From NCBI RefSeq assembly GCF_026230105.1, contig NC_079479.1:16503734-16567733 (forward strand): a DNA stretch of 64,000 nt, in the 5' to 3' direction. Position 1 is the first letter of the stretch, and every line of letters starts with the position of its first letter. Below the pieces are notes generated by a model, which was not told the origin of the DNA, searched no databases, and was given only the letters and a program-made list of their open reading frames with translations. The stretch is from Diorhabda sublineata. Lineage: Eukaryota; Arthropoda; Insecta; Coleoptera; Chrysomelidae. The position numbers and the translations under genes were made by a program. Below are positions 13,486 through 27,900 of this stretch, piece by piece.

Positions 13486-15329
13486 AATGAGTTTGCATCT
13501 AACTTTGTCAGATATCGTCGATTTACATTCATTGAAGCCCATTGAAGTCGATTCTCACTTAGTGTTGATTGGAAATTTTCAAAGTCTATCTTCCTCATTT
13601 GAAGTCGAATTTCAACATTTCTCGTATATTTGAATGAGTTCGCATCTAACTTTGTCAGATATCGTCGATTTACATTCATTGAAGCCCATTGAAGTCGATT
13701 CCCACTTTGTGTTGATTGAAAATTTTCAAAGTCTATCTTCCTCATTTGAAGTCGAATTTCAACATTTCTCATATATTTGAATGAGTTTGTATCTGACTTT
13801 GTCAGATATCGTCGATTCACATTCATTGAAGCCCATTGAAGTCGATTCCCACTTTGTGTTGATTGAAAATGTTCAAAGTCTATCTTCCTCATTTGAAGTC
13901 GAATTTCAACATTTCTCATATATTTGAATGAGTTCGCATCTAACTTTATCAGATATCGTCGACTTACATTCATTGAAGCCCATTGGAGTCGATTCCCACT
14001 TTGTGTTGATTGAAAATTTTCAAAGTCTATCTTCCTCATTTGAAGTCGAATTTCAACATTTCTCATATATTTGAATGAGTTTGTATCTGACTTTGTCAGA
14101 TATCGTCGATTTACATTCATTAAAGCCCATTGGAGTCGATTCTCACTTTGTGTTGATTGGAAATTTTCAAAGTCTATCTTCCTCATTTAAAGTCGGATTT
14201 CAACATTTCTCATATATTTAAATGAATTCGCATCTAACTTTATCAGATATCGTCGATTTACATCCAATGAAGCCCATTGAAGTCTATTCCCTTTTTGTGT
14301 TGATTGAAAATTTTCAAAGTCTATCTTCCTCATTTGAAGTCGAATTTCAACATTTCTCATATATTTGAATGAGTTTGCATCTAACTTCATCAGATATCGT
14401 CGACTTACATTCATTGAAGCCCATTGGAGTCGATTCCCACTTTGTGTTGATTGAAAATTTTCAAAGTCTATCTTCCTCATTTGAAGTTGAATTTCAACAT
14501 TTCTTATATATTTGAATGAGTTTGTATCTGACTTTGTCAGATATCGTCGATTTACATCCATTGAAGCCCATTGACGTCGGTTGTCACTTTGTGTTGATTG
14601 AAACTTTTCAAAGTCTATCTTCCTCATTTGAGGTCGAATTTCAACATTTCTTATATATTTGAATGAGTTTGCATCTAACTTTGTCAGATATCGTCGATTT
14701 ACATTCATTGAAGCCCATTGAAGTCGATTCTAACATAGTGTTGATTGGAAATTTTCAAAGTCTATCTTCCTCATTTGAAGTCGAATTTCAACATTTCTTA
14801 TATTTTTGAATGAGTTTGTATCTGACATTGTCAGATATCGTCGATTTACATTCATTAAAGCCCATTGGAGTCGATTCTCACTTTGTGTTGATTGAAAATT
14901 TTCAAAGTCTATCTTCCTCATTTAAAGTCGAATTTCAACATTTCTCATATAGTTAAATGAATTCGCATCTAACTTTGTCAGATATCGTCGATTTACATTC
15001 ATTGAAGCCCATTGAAGTAGATTCCCACTTTGTGTTGATTGAAAATTTTCAAAGTCTATCTTCCTCATTTGAAGTCGAATTTCAACATTTCTTATATATT
15101 TGAATGAGTTTGTATCTGACTTTGTCAGATATCGTCGATTTACATTCATTGAAGCCCATTGAAGTCGATTCCCACTTAGTGTTGATTGAAAATTTTCAAA
15201 GTCTATATTCCCCATTTGAGGTCGAATTCCAACATTTCTTATATATTTGAATGAGTTTGCATCTAACTTTGTCAGATATCGTCGATTTACATCCATTGAA
15301 GCCCATTGAAGTCGATTGTCACTTTGTGT

Positions 15330-18300
15330 TGATTGAAAATTTTCAAAGTCTATCTTCCTCATTTGAAGTCGAATTCCAACATTTCTTATATTTTTGAATG
15401 AGTTCGCATCTAACTTTATCAGATATCGTCGATTTACATTCATTGAAGCCCATTGAAGTCGATTCCCACTTAGTGTTGATTGAAAATTTTCAAAGTCTAT
15501 ATTCCCCATTTGAGGTCGAATTCCAACATTTCTTATATATTTGAATGAGTTTGCATCTAACTTTGTCAGATATCGTCGATTTACATTCATTGAAGCCCAT
15601 TGAAGTCGATTCTCACTTAGTGTTGATTGGAAATTTTCAAAGTCTATATTCCCCATTTGAGGTCGAATTTCAACATTTCTTATATATTTGAATGAGTTTG
15701 CATCTAACTTTGTCAGATATCGTCGATTTACATTCATTGAAGCCCATTGAAGTCGATTCCCACTTAGTGTTGATTGAAAATTTTCAAAGTCTATATTCCC
15801 CATTTGAGGTCGAATTTCAACATTTCTTATATATTTGAATGAGTTTGCATCTAACTTTGTCAGATATCGTCGATTTACATTCATTGAAGCCCATTGAAGT
15901 CGATTCTCACTTAGTGTTGATTGGAAATTTTCAAAGTCTATATTCCCCATTTGAAGTCGAATTTCAACATTTCTTATATATTCGAATGAGTTTGCTTCTA
16001 ACTTTGTCAGATATCATCGATTTACATTCATTAAAGCCCATTGGAGTCGATTCTCACTTTGTGTTGATTGAAAATTTTCAAAGTTTATCTTCCTCATTTA
16101 AAGTCGAATTTCAACATTTCTCATATATTTAAAGAATTCGCATCTAACTTTATCAGATATCGTCGATTTACATTCATTGAAGCCCATTGAAGTCGATTCC
16201 CACTTTGTGTTGATTGAAAATTTTCAAAGTCTATCTTCCTCATTTGAAGTCGAATTTCAACATTTCTCATATATTTGAATGAGTTCGCATCTAACTTTAT
16301 CAGATATCGTCGATTTACATTCATTGAAGCCCATTGAAGTCGATTCCCACTTTGTGTTGATTGAAAATTTTCAAAGTCTATCTTCCTCATCTGAAGTCGA
16401 ATTTCAACATTTCTCATATATTTGAATGAGTTTGTATCTGACTTTGTCAGATATCGTCGATTCACATTCATTGAAGCCCATTGAAGTCGATTCCCACTTT
16501 GTGTTGATTGAAAATTTTCAAAGTCTATCTTCCTCATTTGAAGTCGAATTTCAACATTTCTCATATATTTGAATGAGTTCGCATCTAACTTTATCAGATA
16601 TCGTCGATTTACATTCATTGAAGCCCATTGAAGTCGATTCCCACTTTGTGTTGATTGAAAATTTTCAAAGTCTATCTTCCTCATCTGAAGTCGAATTTCA
16701 ACATTTCTCATATATTTGAATGAGTTCGTATCTAACTTTATCAGATATCGTCGATTTACATTCATTGAAGCCCATTGAAGTCGATTCCCACTTTGTGTTG
16801 ATTGAAAATTTTCAAAGTCTATCTTCCTCATTTGAAGTCGAATTTCAACATTTCTTATATTTTTGAATGAGTTTGTATCTGACTTTGTCAGATATCGTCG
16901 ATTTACATTCATTAAAGCCCATTGGAGTCGATTCTCACTTTGTGTTGATTGAAAATTTTCAAAGTCTATCTTCCTCATTTAAAGTCGAATTTCAACATTT
17001 CTCATATATTTAAATGAGTTCGCATCTAACTTTATCAGATATCGTCGATTTACATTCATTGAAGCCCATTGAAGTCGATTCCCACTTTGTGTTGATTGAA
17101 AATTTTCAAAGTCTATCTTCCTCATTTGAAGTCGAATTCCAACATTTCTTATATTTTTGAATGAGTTTGTATCTGACTTTGTCAGATATCGTCGATTCAC
17201 ATTCATTGAAGCCCATTGAAGTCGATTCCCACTTTGTGTTGATTGAAAATTTTCAAAGTCTATCTTCCTCATTTGAAGTCGAATTTCAACATTTCTCATA
17301 TATTTGAATGAGTTCGCATCTAACTTTATCAGATATCGTCGATTTACATTCATTAAAGCCCATTGGAGTCGATTCTCACTTTGTGTTGATTGAAAATTTT
17401 CAAAGTCTATCTTCCTCATTTGAAGTCGAATTTCAACATTTCTCATATATTTGAATGAGTTCGCATCTAACTTTATCAGATATCGTCGATTTACATTCAT
17501 TGAAGCCCATTGAAGTCGATTCCCACTTTGTGTTGATTGAAAATTTTCAAAGTCTATCTTCCTCATTTAAAGTCGAATTTCAACATTTCTTATATATTTG
17601 AATGAGTTTGTATCTGACTTTGTCAGATATCGTCGATTTACATCCATTGAAGCCCATTGAAGTCGATTGTCATTTTATGTTGATTGAAAATTTTCAAAGT
17701 CTATCTTCCTCATTTGAAGTCGAATTCCAACATTTCTTATATTTTTGAATGAGTTCGCATCTAACTTTATCAGATATCGTCGATTTACATTCATTGAAGC
17801 CCATTGAAGTCGATTCCCACTTAGTGTTGATTGAAAATTTTCAAAGTCTATCTTCCTCATTTGAAGTCGAATTTCAACATTTCTCATATATTTGAATGAG
17901 TTCGCATCTAACTTTATCAGATATCGTCGATTTACATTCATTGAAGCCCATTGAAGTCGATTCCCACTTTGTGTTGATTGAAAATTTTCAAAGTCTATCT
18001 TCCTCATTTAAAGTCGAATTTCAACATTTCTTATATATTTGAATGAGTTTGTATCTGACTTTGTCAGATATCGTCGATTTACATCCATTGAAGCCCATTG
18101 AAGTCGATTGTCATTTTATGTTGATTGAAAATTTTCAAAGTCTATCTTCCTCATTTGAAGTCGAATTCCAACATTTCTTATATTTTTGAATGAGTTCGCA
18201 TCTAACTTTATCAGATATCGTCGATTTACATTCATTGAAGCCCATTGAAGTCGATTCCCACTTAGTGTTGATTGAAAATTTTCAAAGTCTATATTCCCCA

Positions 18301-20640
18301 TTTGAGGTCGAATTCCAACATTTCTTATATATTTGAATGAGTTTGCATCTAACTTTGTCAGATATCGTCGATTTACATTCATTGAAGCCCATTGAAGTCG
18401 ATTCTCACTTAGTGTTGATTGGAAATTTTCAAAGTCTATATTCCCCATTTGAGGTCGAATTTCAACATTTCTTATATATTTGAATGAGTTTGCATCTAAC
18501 TTTGTCAGATATCGTCGATTTACATTCATTGAAGCCCATTGAAGTCGATTCCCACTTAGTGTTGATTGAAAATTTTCAAAGTCTATATTCCCCATTTGAG
18601 GTCGAATTTCAACATTTCTTATATATTTGAATGAGTTTGCATCTAACTTTGTCAGATATCGTCGATTTACATTCATTGAAGCCCATTGAAGTCGATTCTC
18701 ACTTAGTGTTGATTGGAAATTTTCAAAGTCTATATTCCCCATTTGAAGTCGAATTTCAACATTTCTTATATATTCGAATGAGTTTGCTTCTAACTTTGTC
18801 AGATATCATCGATTTACATTCATTAAAGCCCATTGGAGTCGATTCTCACTTTGTGTTGATTGAAAATTTTCAAAGTTTATCTTCCTCATTTAAAGTCGAA
18901 TTTCAACATTTCTCATATATTTAAAGAATTCGCATCTAACTTTATCAGATATCGTCGATTTACATTCATTGAAGCCCATTGAAGTCGATTCCCACTTTGT
19001 GTTGATTGAAAATTTTCAAAGTCTATCTTCCTCATTTGAAGTCGAATTTCAACATTTCTCATATATTTGAATGAGTTCGCATCTAACTTTATCAGATATC
19101 GTCGATTTACATTCATTGAAGCCCATTGAAGTCGATTCCCACTTTGTGTTGATTGAAAATTTTCAAAGTCTATCTTCCTCATCTGAAGTCGAATTTCAAC
19201 ATTTCTCATATATTTGAATGAGTTTGTATCTGACTTTGTCAGATATCGTCGATTCACATTCATTGAAGCCCATTGAAGTCGATTCCCACTTTGTGTTGAT
19301 TGAAAATTTTCAAAGTCTATCTTCCTCATTTGAAGTCGAATTTCAACATTTCTCATATATTTGAATGAGTTCGCATCTAACTTTATCAGATATCGTCGAT
19401 TTACATTCATTGAAGCCCATTGAAGTCGATTCCCACTTTGTGTTGATTGAAAATTTTCAAAGTCTATCTTCCTCATCTGAAGTCGAATTTCAACATTTCT
19501 CATATATTTGAATGAGTTCGTATCTAACTTTATCAGATATCGTCGATTTACATTCATTGAAGCCCATTGAAGTCGATTCCCACTTTGTGTTGATTGAAAA
19601 TTTTCAAAGTCTATCTTCCTCATTTGAAGTCGAATTTCAACATTTCTTATATTTTTGAATGAGTTTGTATCTGACTTTGTCAGATATCGTCGATTTACAT
19701 TCATTAAAGCCCATTGGAGTCGATTCTCACTTTGTGTTGATTGAAAATTTTCAAAGTCTATCTTCCTCATTTAAAGTCGAATTTCAACATTTCTCATATA
19801 TTTAAATGAGTTCGCATCTAACTTTATCAGATATCGTCGATTTACATTCATTGAAGCCCATTGAAGTCGATTCCCACTTTGTGTTGATTGAAAATTTTCA
19901 AAGTCTATCTTCCTCATTTGAAGTCGAATTCCAACATTTCTTATATTTTTGAATGAGTTTGTATCTGACTTTGTCAGATATCGTCGATTCACATTCATTG
20001 AAGCCCATTGAAGTCGATTCCCACTTTGTGTTGATTGAAAATTTTCAAAGTCTATCTTCCTCATTTGAAGTCGAATTTCAACATTTCTCATATATTTGAA
20101 TGAGTTCGCATCTAACTTTATCAGATATCGTCGATTTACATTCATTAAAGCCCATTGGAGTCGATTCTCACTTTGTGTTGATTGAAAATTTTCAAAGTCT
20201 ATCTTCCTCATTTGAAGTCGAATTTCAACATTTCTCATATATTTGAATGAGTTCGCATCTAACTTTATCAGATATCGTCGATTTACATTCATTGAAGCCC
20301 ATTGAAGTCGATTCCCACTTTGTGTTGATTGAAAATTTTCAAAGTCTATCTTCCTCATTTAAAGTCGAATTTCAACATTTCTTATATATTTGAATGAGTT
20401 TGTATCTGACTTTGTCAGATATCGTCGATTTACATCCATTGAAGCCCATTGAAGTCGATTGTCATTTTATGTTGATTGAAAATTTTCAAAGTCTATCTTC
20501 CTCATTTGAAGTCGAATTCCAACATTTCTTATATTTTTGAATGAGTTCGCATCTAACTTTATCAGATATCGTCGATTTACATTCATTGAAGCCCATTGAA
20601 GTCGATTCCCACTTAGTGTTGATTGAAAATTTTCAAAGTC
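15330..20640 (-). repeat. Tandem duplication with 2792-bp period
   Basis: About 15330-17850 and 18120-20640 are near identical, including the 1-bp-deletion monomer (16131, 18923), the rare ttcgaatgagtttgcttc (about 15980, 18772) and aaagtttatc. The period is 19 monomers minus 1 bp. The copies separate at about 17850/20642, where ctatcttcc faces ctatattcc. Confidence 0.88.
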
Positions 20641-23600
20641 TATATTCCCCATTTGAGGTCGAATTCCAACATTTCTTATATAATTGAATGAGTTTGCATC
20701 TAACTTTGTCAGATATCGTCGATTTACATTCATTGAAGCCCATTGAAGTCGATTCTCACTTAGTGTTGATTGGAAATTTTCAAAGTCTATATTCCCCATT
20801 TGAGGTCGAATTTCAACATTTCTTATATATTTGAATGAGTTTGCATCTAACTTTGTCAGATATCGTCGATTTACATTCATTGAAGCCCATTGAAGTCGAT
20901 TCCCACTTAGTGTTGATTGAAAATTTTCAAAGTCTATATTACCCATTTGAGGTCGAATTTCAACATTTCTTATATATTTGAATGAGTTTGCATCTAACTT
21001 TGTCAGACATCGTCGATTTACATTCATTGAAGCCCATTGAAGTCGATTCTCACTTAGTGTTGATTGGAAATTTTCAAAGTCTATATTCCCCATTTGAGGT
21101 CGAATTTCAACATTTCTTATATATTTGAATGAGTTTGCATCTAACTTTGTCAGATATCGTCGATTTACATTCATTAAAGCCCATTGGAGTCGATTCTCAC
21201 TTTGTGTTGATTGAAAATTTTCAAAGTCTATCTTCCTCATTTAAAGTCGAATTTCAACATTTCTCATATATTTAAAGAATTCGCATCTAACTTTGTCAGA
21301 TATCGTCGATTTACATTCATTGAAGCCCATTGAAGTCGATTCTCACTTAGTGTTGATTGGAAATTTTCAAAGTCTATATTCCCCATTTGAGGTCGAATTT
21401 CAACATTTCTTATATATTTGAATGAGTTTGCATCTAACTTTGTCAGATATCGTCGATTTACATTCATTGAAGCCCATTGAAGTCGATTCCCACTTAGTGT
21501 TGATTGAAAATTTTCAAAGTCTATATTACCCATTTGAGGTCGAATTTCAACATTTCTCATATATTTGAATGAGTTCGCATCTAACTTTATCAGATATCGT
21601 CGATTTACATTCATTGAAGCCCATTGAAGTCGATTCCCACTTTGTGTTGATTGAAAATTTTCAAAGTCTATCTTCCTCATCTGAAGTCGAATTTCAACAT
21701 TTCTCATATATTTGAATGAGTTTGTATCTGACTTTGTCAGATATCGTCGATTCACATTCATTGAAGCCCATTGAAGTCGATTCCCACTTTGTGTTGATTG
21801 AAAATTTTCAAAGTCTATCTTCCTCATTTGAAGTCGAATTTCAACATTTCTCATATATTTGAATGAGTTCGCATCTAACTTTATCAGATATCGTCGATTT
21901 ACATTCATTGAAGCCCATTGAAGTCGATTCCCACTTTGTGTTGATTGAAAATTTTCAAAGTCTATCTTCCTCATCTGAAGTCGAATTTCAACATTTCTCA
22001 TATATTTGAATGAGTTCGTATCTAACTTTATCAGATATCGTCGATTTACATTCATTGAAGCCCATTGAAGTCGATTCCCACTTTGTGTTGATTGAAAATT
22101 TTCAAAGTCTATCTTCCTCATTTGAAGTCGAATTTCAACATTTCTTATATTTTTGAATGAGTTTGTATCTGACTTTGTCAGATATCGTCGATTTACATTC
22201 ATTAAAGCCCATTGGAGTCGATTCTCACTTTGTGTTGATTGAAAATTTTCAAAGTCTATCTTCCTCATTTAAAGTCGAATTTCAACATTTCTCATATATT
22301 TAAATGAGTTCGCATCTAACTTTATCAGATATCGTCGATTTACATTCATTGAAGCCCATTGAAGTCGATTCCCACTTTGTGTTGATTGAAAATTTTCAAA
22401 GTCTATCTTCCTCATTTGAAGTCGAATTCCAACATTTCTTATATTTTTGAATGAGTTTGTATCTGACTTTGTCAGATATCGTCGATTCACATTCATTGAA
22501 GCCCATTGAAGTCGATTCCCACTTTGTGTTGATTGAAAATTTTCAAAGTCTATCTTCCTCATTTGAAGTCGAATTTCAACATTTCTCATATATTTGAATG
22601 AGTTCGCATCTAACTTTATCAGATATCGTCGATTTACATTCATTAAAGCCCATTGGAGTCGATTCTCACTTTGTGTTGATTGAAAATTTTCAAAGTCTAT
22701 CTTCCTCATTTGAAGTCGAATTTCAACATTTCTCATATATTTGAATGAGTTCGCATCTAACTTTATCAGATATCGTCGATTTACATTCATTGAAGCCCAT
22801 TGAAGTCGATTCCCACTTTGTGTTGATTGAAAATTTTCAAAGTCTATCTTCCTCATTTAAAGTCGAATTTCAACATTTCTTATATATTTGAATGAGTTTG
22901 TATCTGACTTTGTCAGATATCGTCGATTTACATCCATTGAAGCCCATTGAAGTCGATTGTCATTTTATGTTGATTGAAAATTTTCAAAGTCTATCTTCCT
23001 CATTTGAAGTCGAATTCCAACATTTCTTATATTTTTGAATGAGTTCGCATCTAACTTTATCAGATATCGTCGATTTACATTCATTGAAGCCCATTGAAGT
23101 CGATTCCCACTTAGTGTTGATTGAAAATTTTCAAAGTCTATATTCCCCATTTGAGGTCGAATTCCAACATTTCTTATATAATTGAATGAGTTTGCATCTA
23201 ACTTTGTCAGATATCGTCGATTTACATTCATTGAAGCCCATTGAAGTCGATTCTCACTTAGTGTTGATTGGAAATTTTCAAAGTCTATATTCCCCATTTG
23301 AGGTCGAATTTCAACATTTCTTATATATTTGAATGAGTTTGCATCTAACTTTGTCAGATATCGTCGATTTACATTCATTGAAGCCCATTGAAGTCGATTC
23401 CCACTTAGTGTTGATTGAAAATTTTCAAAGTCTATATTACCCATTTGAGGTCGAATTTCAACATTTCTTATATATTTGAATGAGTTTGCATCTAACTTTG
23501 TCAGACATCGTCGATTTACATTCATTGAAGCCCATTGAAGTCGATTCTCACTTAGTGTTGATTGGAAATTTTCAAAGTCTATATTCCCCATTTGAGGTCG

Positions 23601-24953
23601 AATTTCAACATTTCTTATATATTTGAATGAGTTTGCATCTAACTTTGTCAGATATCGTCGATTTACATTCATTAAAGCCCATTGGAGTCGATTCTCACTT
23701 TGTGTTGATTGAAAATTTTCAAAGTCTATCTTCCTCATTTAAAGTCGAATTTCAACATTTCTCATATATTTAAAGAATTCGCATCTAACTTTGTCAGATA
23801 TCGTCGATTTACATTCATTGAAGCCCATTGAAGTCGATTCTCACTTAGTGTTGATTGGAAATTTTCAAAGTCTATATTCCCCATTTGAGGTCGAATTTCA
23901 ACATTTCTTATATATTTGAATGAGTTTGCATCTAACTTTGTCAGATATCGTCGATTTACATTCATTGAAGCCCATTGAAGTCGATTCCCACTTAGTGTTG
24001 ATTGAAAATTTTCAAAGTCTATATTACCCATTTGAGGTCGAATTTCAACATTTCTCATATATTTGAATGAGTTCGCATCTAACTTTATCAGATATCGTCG
24101 ATTTACATTCATTGAAGCCCATTGAAGTCGATTCCCACTTTGTGTTGATTGAAAATTTTCAAAGTCTATCTTCCTCATCTGAAGTCGAATTTCAACATTT
24201 CTCATATATTTGAATGAGTTTGTATCTGACTTTGTCAGATATCGTCGATTCACATTCATTGAAGCCCATTGAAGTCGATTCCCACTTTGTGTTGATTGAA
24301 AATTTTCAAAGTCTATCTTCCTCATTTGAAGTCGAATTTCAACATTTCTCATATATTTGAATGAGTTCGCATCTAACTTTATCAGATATCGTCGATTTAC
24401 ATTCATTGAAGCCCATTGAAGTCGATTCCCACTTTGTGTTGATTGAAAATTTTCAAAGTCTATCTTCCTCATCTGAAGTCGAATTTCAACATTTCTCATA
24501 TATTTGAATGAGTTCGTATCTAACTTTATCAGATATCGTCGATTTACATTCATTGAAGCCCATTGAAGTCGATTCCCACTTTGTGTTGATTGAAAATTTT
24601 CAAAGTCTATCTTCCTCATTTGAAGTCGAATTTCAACATTTCTTATATTTTTGAATGAGTTTGTATCTGACTTTGTCAGATATCGTCGATTTACATTCAT
24701 TAAAGCCCATTGGAGTCGATTCTCACTTTGTGTTGATTGAAAATTTTCAAAGTCTATCTTCCTCATTTAAAGTCGAATTTCAACATTTCTCATATATTTA
24801 AATGAGTTCGCATCTAACTTTATCAGATATCGTCGATTTACATTCATTGAAGCCCATTGAAGTCGATTCCCACTTTGTGTTGATTGAAAATTTTCAAAGT
24901 CTATCTTCCTCATTTGAAGTCGAATTCCAACATTTCTTATATTTTTGAATGAG
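19060..24953 (-). repeat. Tandem amplification, 2498-bp unit, about 2.4 copies
   Basis: Positions 19060-22455 match 21558-24953 at a constant offset of 2498 bp (17 monomers minus 1). The matched stretch is longer than the period, so this is a true tandem expansion of about 2.4 units. I saw no difference in the portions compared by eye. It overlaps the 2792-bp duplication, which implies successive rounds of exchange with different registers. Confidence 0.88.
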
Positions 24954-27900
24954 TTCGCATCTAACTTTATCAGATATCGTCGATTTACATTCATTGAAGC
25001 CCATTGAAGCCGATTCCCACTTTGTGTTGATTGAAAATTTTCAAAGTCTATCTTCCTCATTTGAAGTCGAATTTCAACATTTCTCATATATTTGAATGAG
25101 TTCGCATCTAACTTTATCAGATATCGTCGATTTACATTCATTGAAGCCCATTGAAGTCGATTCCCACTTTGTGTTGATTGAAAATTTTCAAAGTCTATCT
25201 TCCTCATTTAAAGTCGAATTTCAACATTTCTTATATATTTGAATGAGTTTGTATCTGACTTTGTCAGATATCGTCGATTTACATCCATTGAAGCCCATTG
25301 AAGTCGATTGTCACTTTATGTTGATTGAAAATTTTCAAAGTCTATCTTCCTCATTTGAAGTCGAATTCCAACATTTCTTATATTTTTGAATGAGTTCGCA
25401 TCTAACTTTATCAGATATCGTCGATTTACATTCATTGAAGCCCATTGAAGTCGATTCCCACTTAGTGTTGATTGAAAATTTTCAAAGTCTATATTCCCCA
25501 TTTGAGGTCGAATTTCAACATTTCTTATATATTTGAATGAGTTTGCATCTAACTTTGTCAGACATCGTCGATTTACATTCATTGAAGCCCATTGAAGTCG
25601 ATTCTCACTTAGTGTTGATTGGAAATTTTCAAAGTCTATATTCCCCATTTGAGGTCGAATTTCAACATTTCTTATATATTTGAATGAGTTTGCATCTAAC
25701 TTTGTCAGATATCGTCGATTTACATTCATTAAAGCCCATTGGAGTCGATTCTCACTTTGTGTTGATTGAAAATTTTCAAAGTCTATCTTCCTCATTTAAA
25801 GTCGAATTTCAACATTTCTCATATATTTAAAGAATTCGCATCTAACTTTATCAGATATCGTCGATTTACATTCATTGAAGCCCATTGAAGTCGATTCCCA
25901 CTTTGTGTTGATTGAATATTTTCAAAGTCTATCTTCCTCATTTGAAGTCGAATTTCAACACTTCTCATATATTTGAATGAGTTCGCATCTAACTTTATCA
26001 GATATCGTCGATTTACATTCATTGAAGCCCATTGAAGTCGATTCCCACTTTGTGTTGATTGAAAATTTTCAAAGTCTATCTTCCTCATCTGAAGTCGAAT
26101 TTCAACATTTCTCATATATTTGAATGGGTTCGCATCTAACTTTGTCAGATATCGTCGATTTACATTCATTGAAGCCCATTGAAGTCGATTCTCACTTAGT
26201 GTTGATTGGAAATTTTCAAAGTCTATATTCCCCATTTGAGGTCGAATTTCAACATTTCTTATATATTTGAATGAGTTTGCATCTAACTTTGTCAGATATC
26301 GTCGATTTACATTCATTGAAGCCCATTGAAGTCGATTCCCACTTAGTGTTGATTGAAAATTTTCAAAGTCTATCTTCCTCATTTAAAGTCGAATTTCAAC
26401 ATTTCTTATATATTTGAATGAGTTTGCATCTAACTTTGTCAGACATCGTCGATTTACATTCATTGAAGCCCATTGAAGTCGATTCCCACTTTGTGTTGAT
26501 TGAATATTTTCAAAGTCTATCTTCCTCATTTGAAGTCGAATTTCAACATTTCTTATATTTTTGAATGAGTTTGTATCTGACTTTGTCAGATATCGTCGAT
26601 GTACATTCATTAAAGCCCATTGGAGTCGATTCGCACTTTGTGTTGATTGAAAATTTTCAAAGTCTATCTTCCTCATTTAAAGTCGAATTTCAACATTTCT
26701 CATATATTTAAATGAGTTCGCATCTAACGTTATCAGATATCGTCGATATACATTCATTGAAGCCCATTGAAGTCGATTCCCACTTTGTGTTGATTGAAAA
26801 TTTTCAAAGTCTATCTTCCTCATTTGAAGTCGAATTCCAACATTTCTTATATTTTTGAATGAGTTCGCATCTAACTTTATCAGATATCGTCGATTTACAT
26901 TCATTGAAGCCCATTGAAGTCGATTCCCACTTTGTGTTGATTGAAAATTTTCAAAGTCTATCTTCCTCATTTGAAGTCGAATTCCAACATTTCTTATATA
27001 TTTGAATGAGTTTGCATCTAACTTTGTCAGATATCGTCGATTTACATTCATTGAAGCCCATTGAAGTCGATTCTCACTTAGTGTTGATTGGAAATTTTCA
27101 AAGTCTATATTCCCCATTTGAGGTCGAATTTCAACATTTCTCATATATTTGAATGAGATTGCATCTAACTTTGTCAGATATCGTCGATTTACATTCATTA
27201 AAGCCCATTGGAGTCGATTCTCACTTTGTGTTGATTGAAAATTTTCAAAGTCTATCTTCCTCATTTAAAGTCGAATTTCAACATTTCTCATATATTTAAA
27301 GAATTCGCATCTAACTTTATCAGATATCGTCGATTTACATTCATTGAAGCCCATTGAAGTCGATTCCCACTTTGTGTTGATTGAAAATTTTCAAAGTCTA
27401 TCTTCCTCATTTGAAGTCGAATTTCAACATTTCTCATATATTTGAATGAGTTCGCATCTAACGTTATCAGATATCGTCGATATACATTCATTGAAGCCCA
27501 TTGAAGTCGATTCCCACTTTGTGTTGATTGAAAATTTTCAAAGTCTATCATCCTCATTTGAAGTCGAATTCCAACATTTCTTATATTTTTGAATGAGTTC
27601 GCATCTAACTTTATCAGATATCGTCGATTTACATTCATTGAAGCCCATTGAAGTCGATTCCCACTTTGTGTTGATTGAAAATTTTCAAAGTCTATCTTCC
27701 TCATTTGAAGTCGAATTTCAACATTTCTCATATATTTGAATGAGTTCGCATCTAACTTTGTCAGACATCGTCGATTTACATTCATTGAAGCCCATTGAAG
27801 TCGATTCTCACTTAGTGTTGATTGGAAATTTTCAAAGTCTATATTCCCCATTTGAGGTCGCATTTCAACATTTCTTATATATTTGAATGAGTTTGCATCT

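Larger units (their letters stand above)
1..14900 (-). repeat. Left domain A: blocks marked by a 24-bp internal duplication
   Basis: This domain is defined by eight monomers carrying a 24-bp tandem duplication of the ATTTCAAC...TATTTG segment. Spacings between successive markers are 3111, 1641, 612, 2080, 1347, 759 and 2817 bp. These equal 21, 11, 4, 14, 9, 5 and 19 monomers plus exactly 24 bp each; the 2080 interval is 2 bp short because of the 2-bp deletion at about 6725. Domain-typical substitutions include atccattg for attcattg, gacgtcggttg for gaagtcgattc, and tctagcttccaca for tctatcttcctca. The pattern is an irregular higher-order repeat built by block duplication. Confidence 0.88.

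Noticed and set aside
15839..16132. Plus-strand frames of about 97 codons in the left arm, and the similar minus-strand frames in the right arm
   Set aside because: These are the antisense frame of the same monomer. It is normally closed by the TGA in atatttgaatgag and opens only where that stop is mutated.
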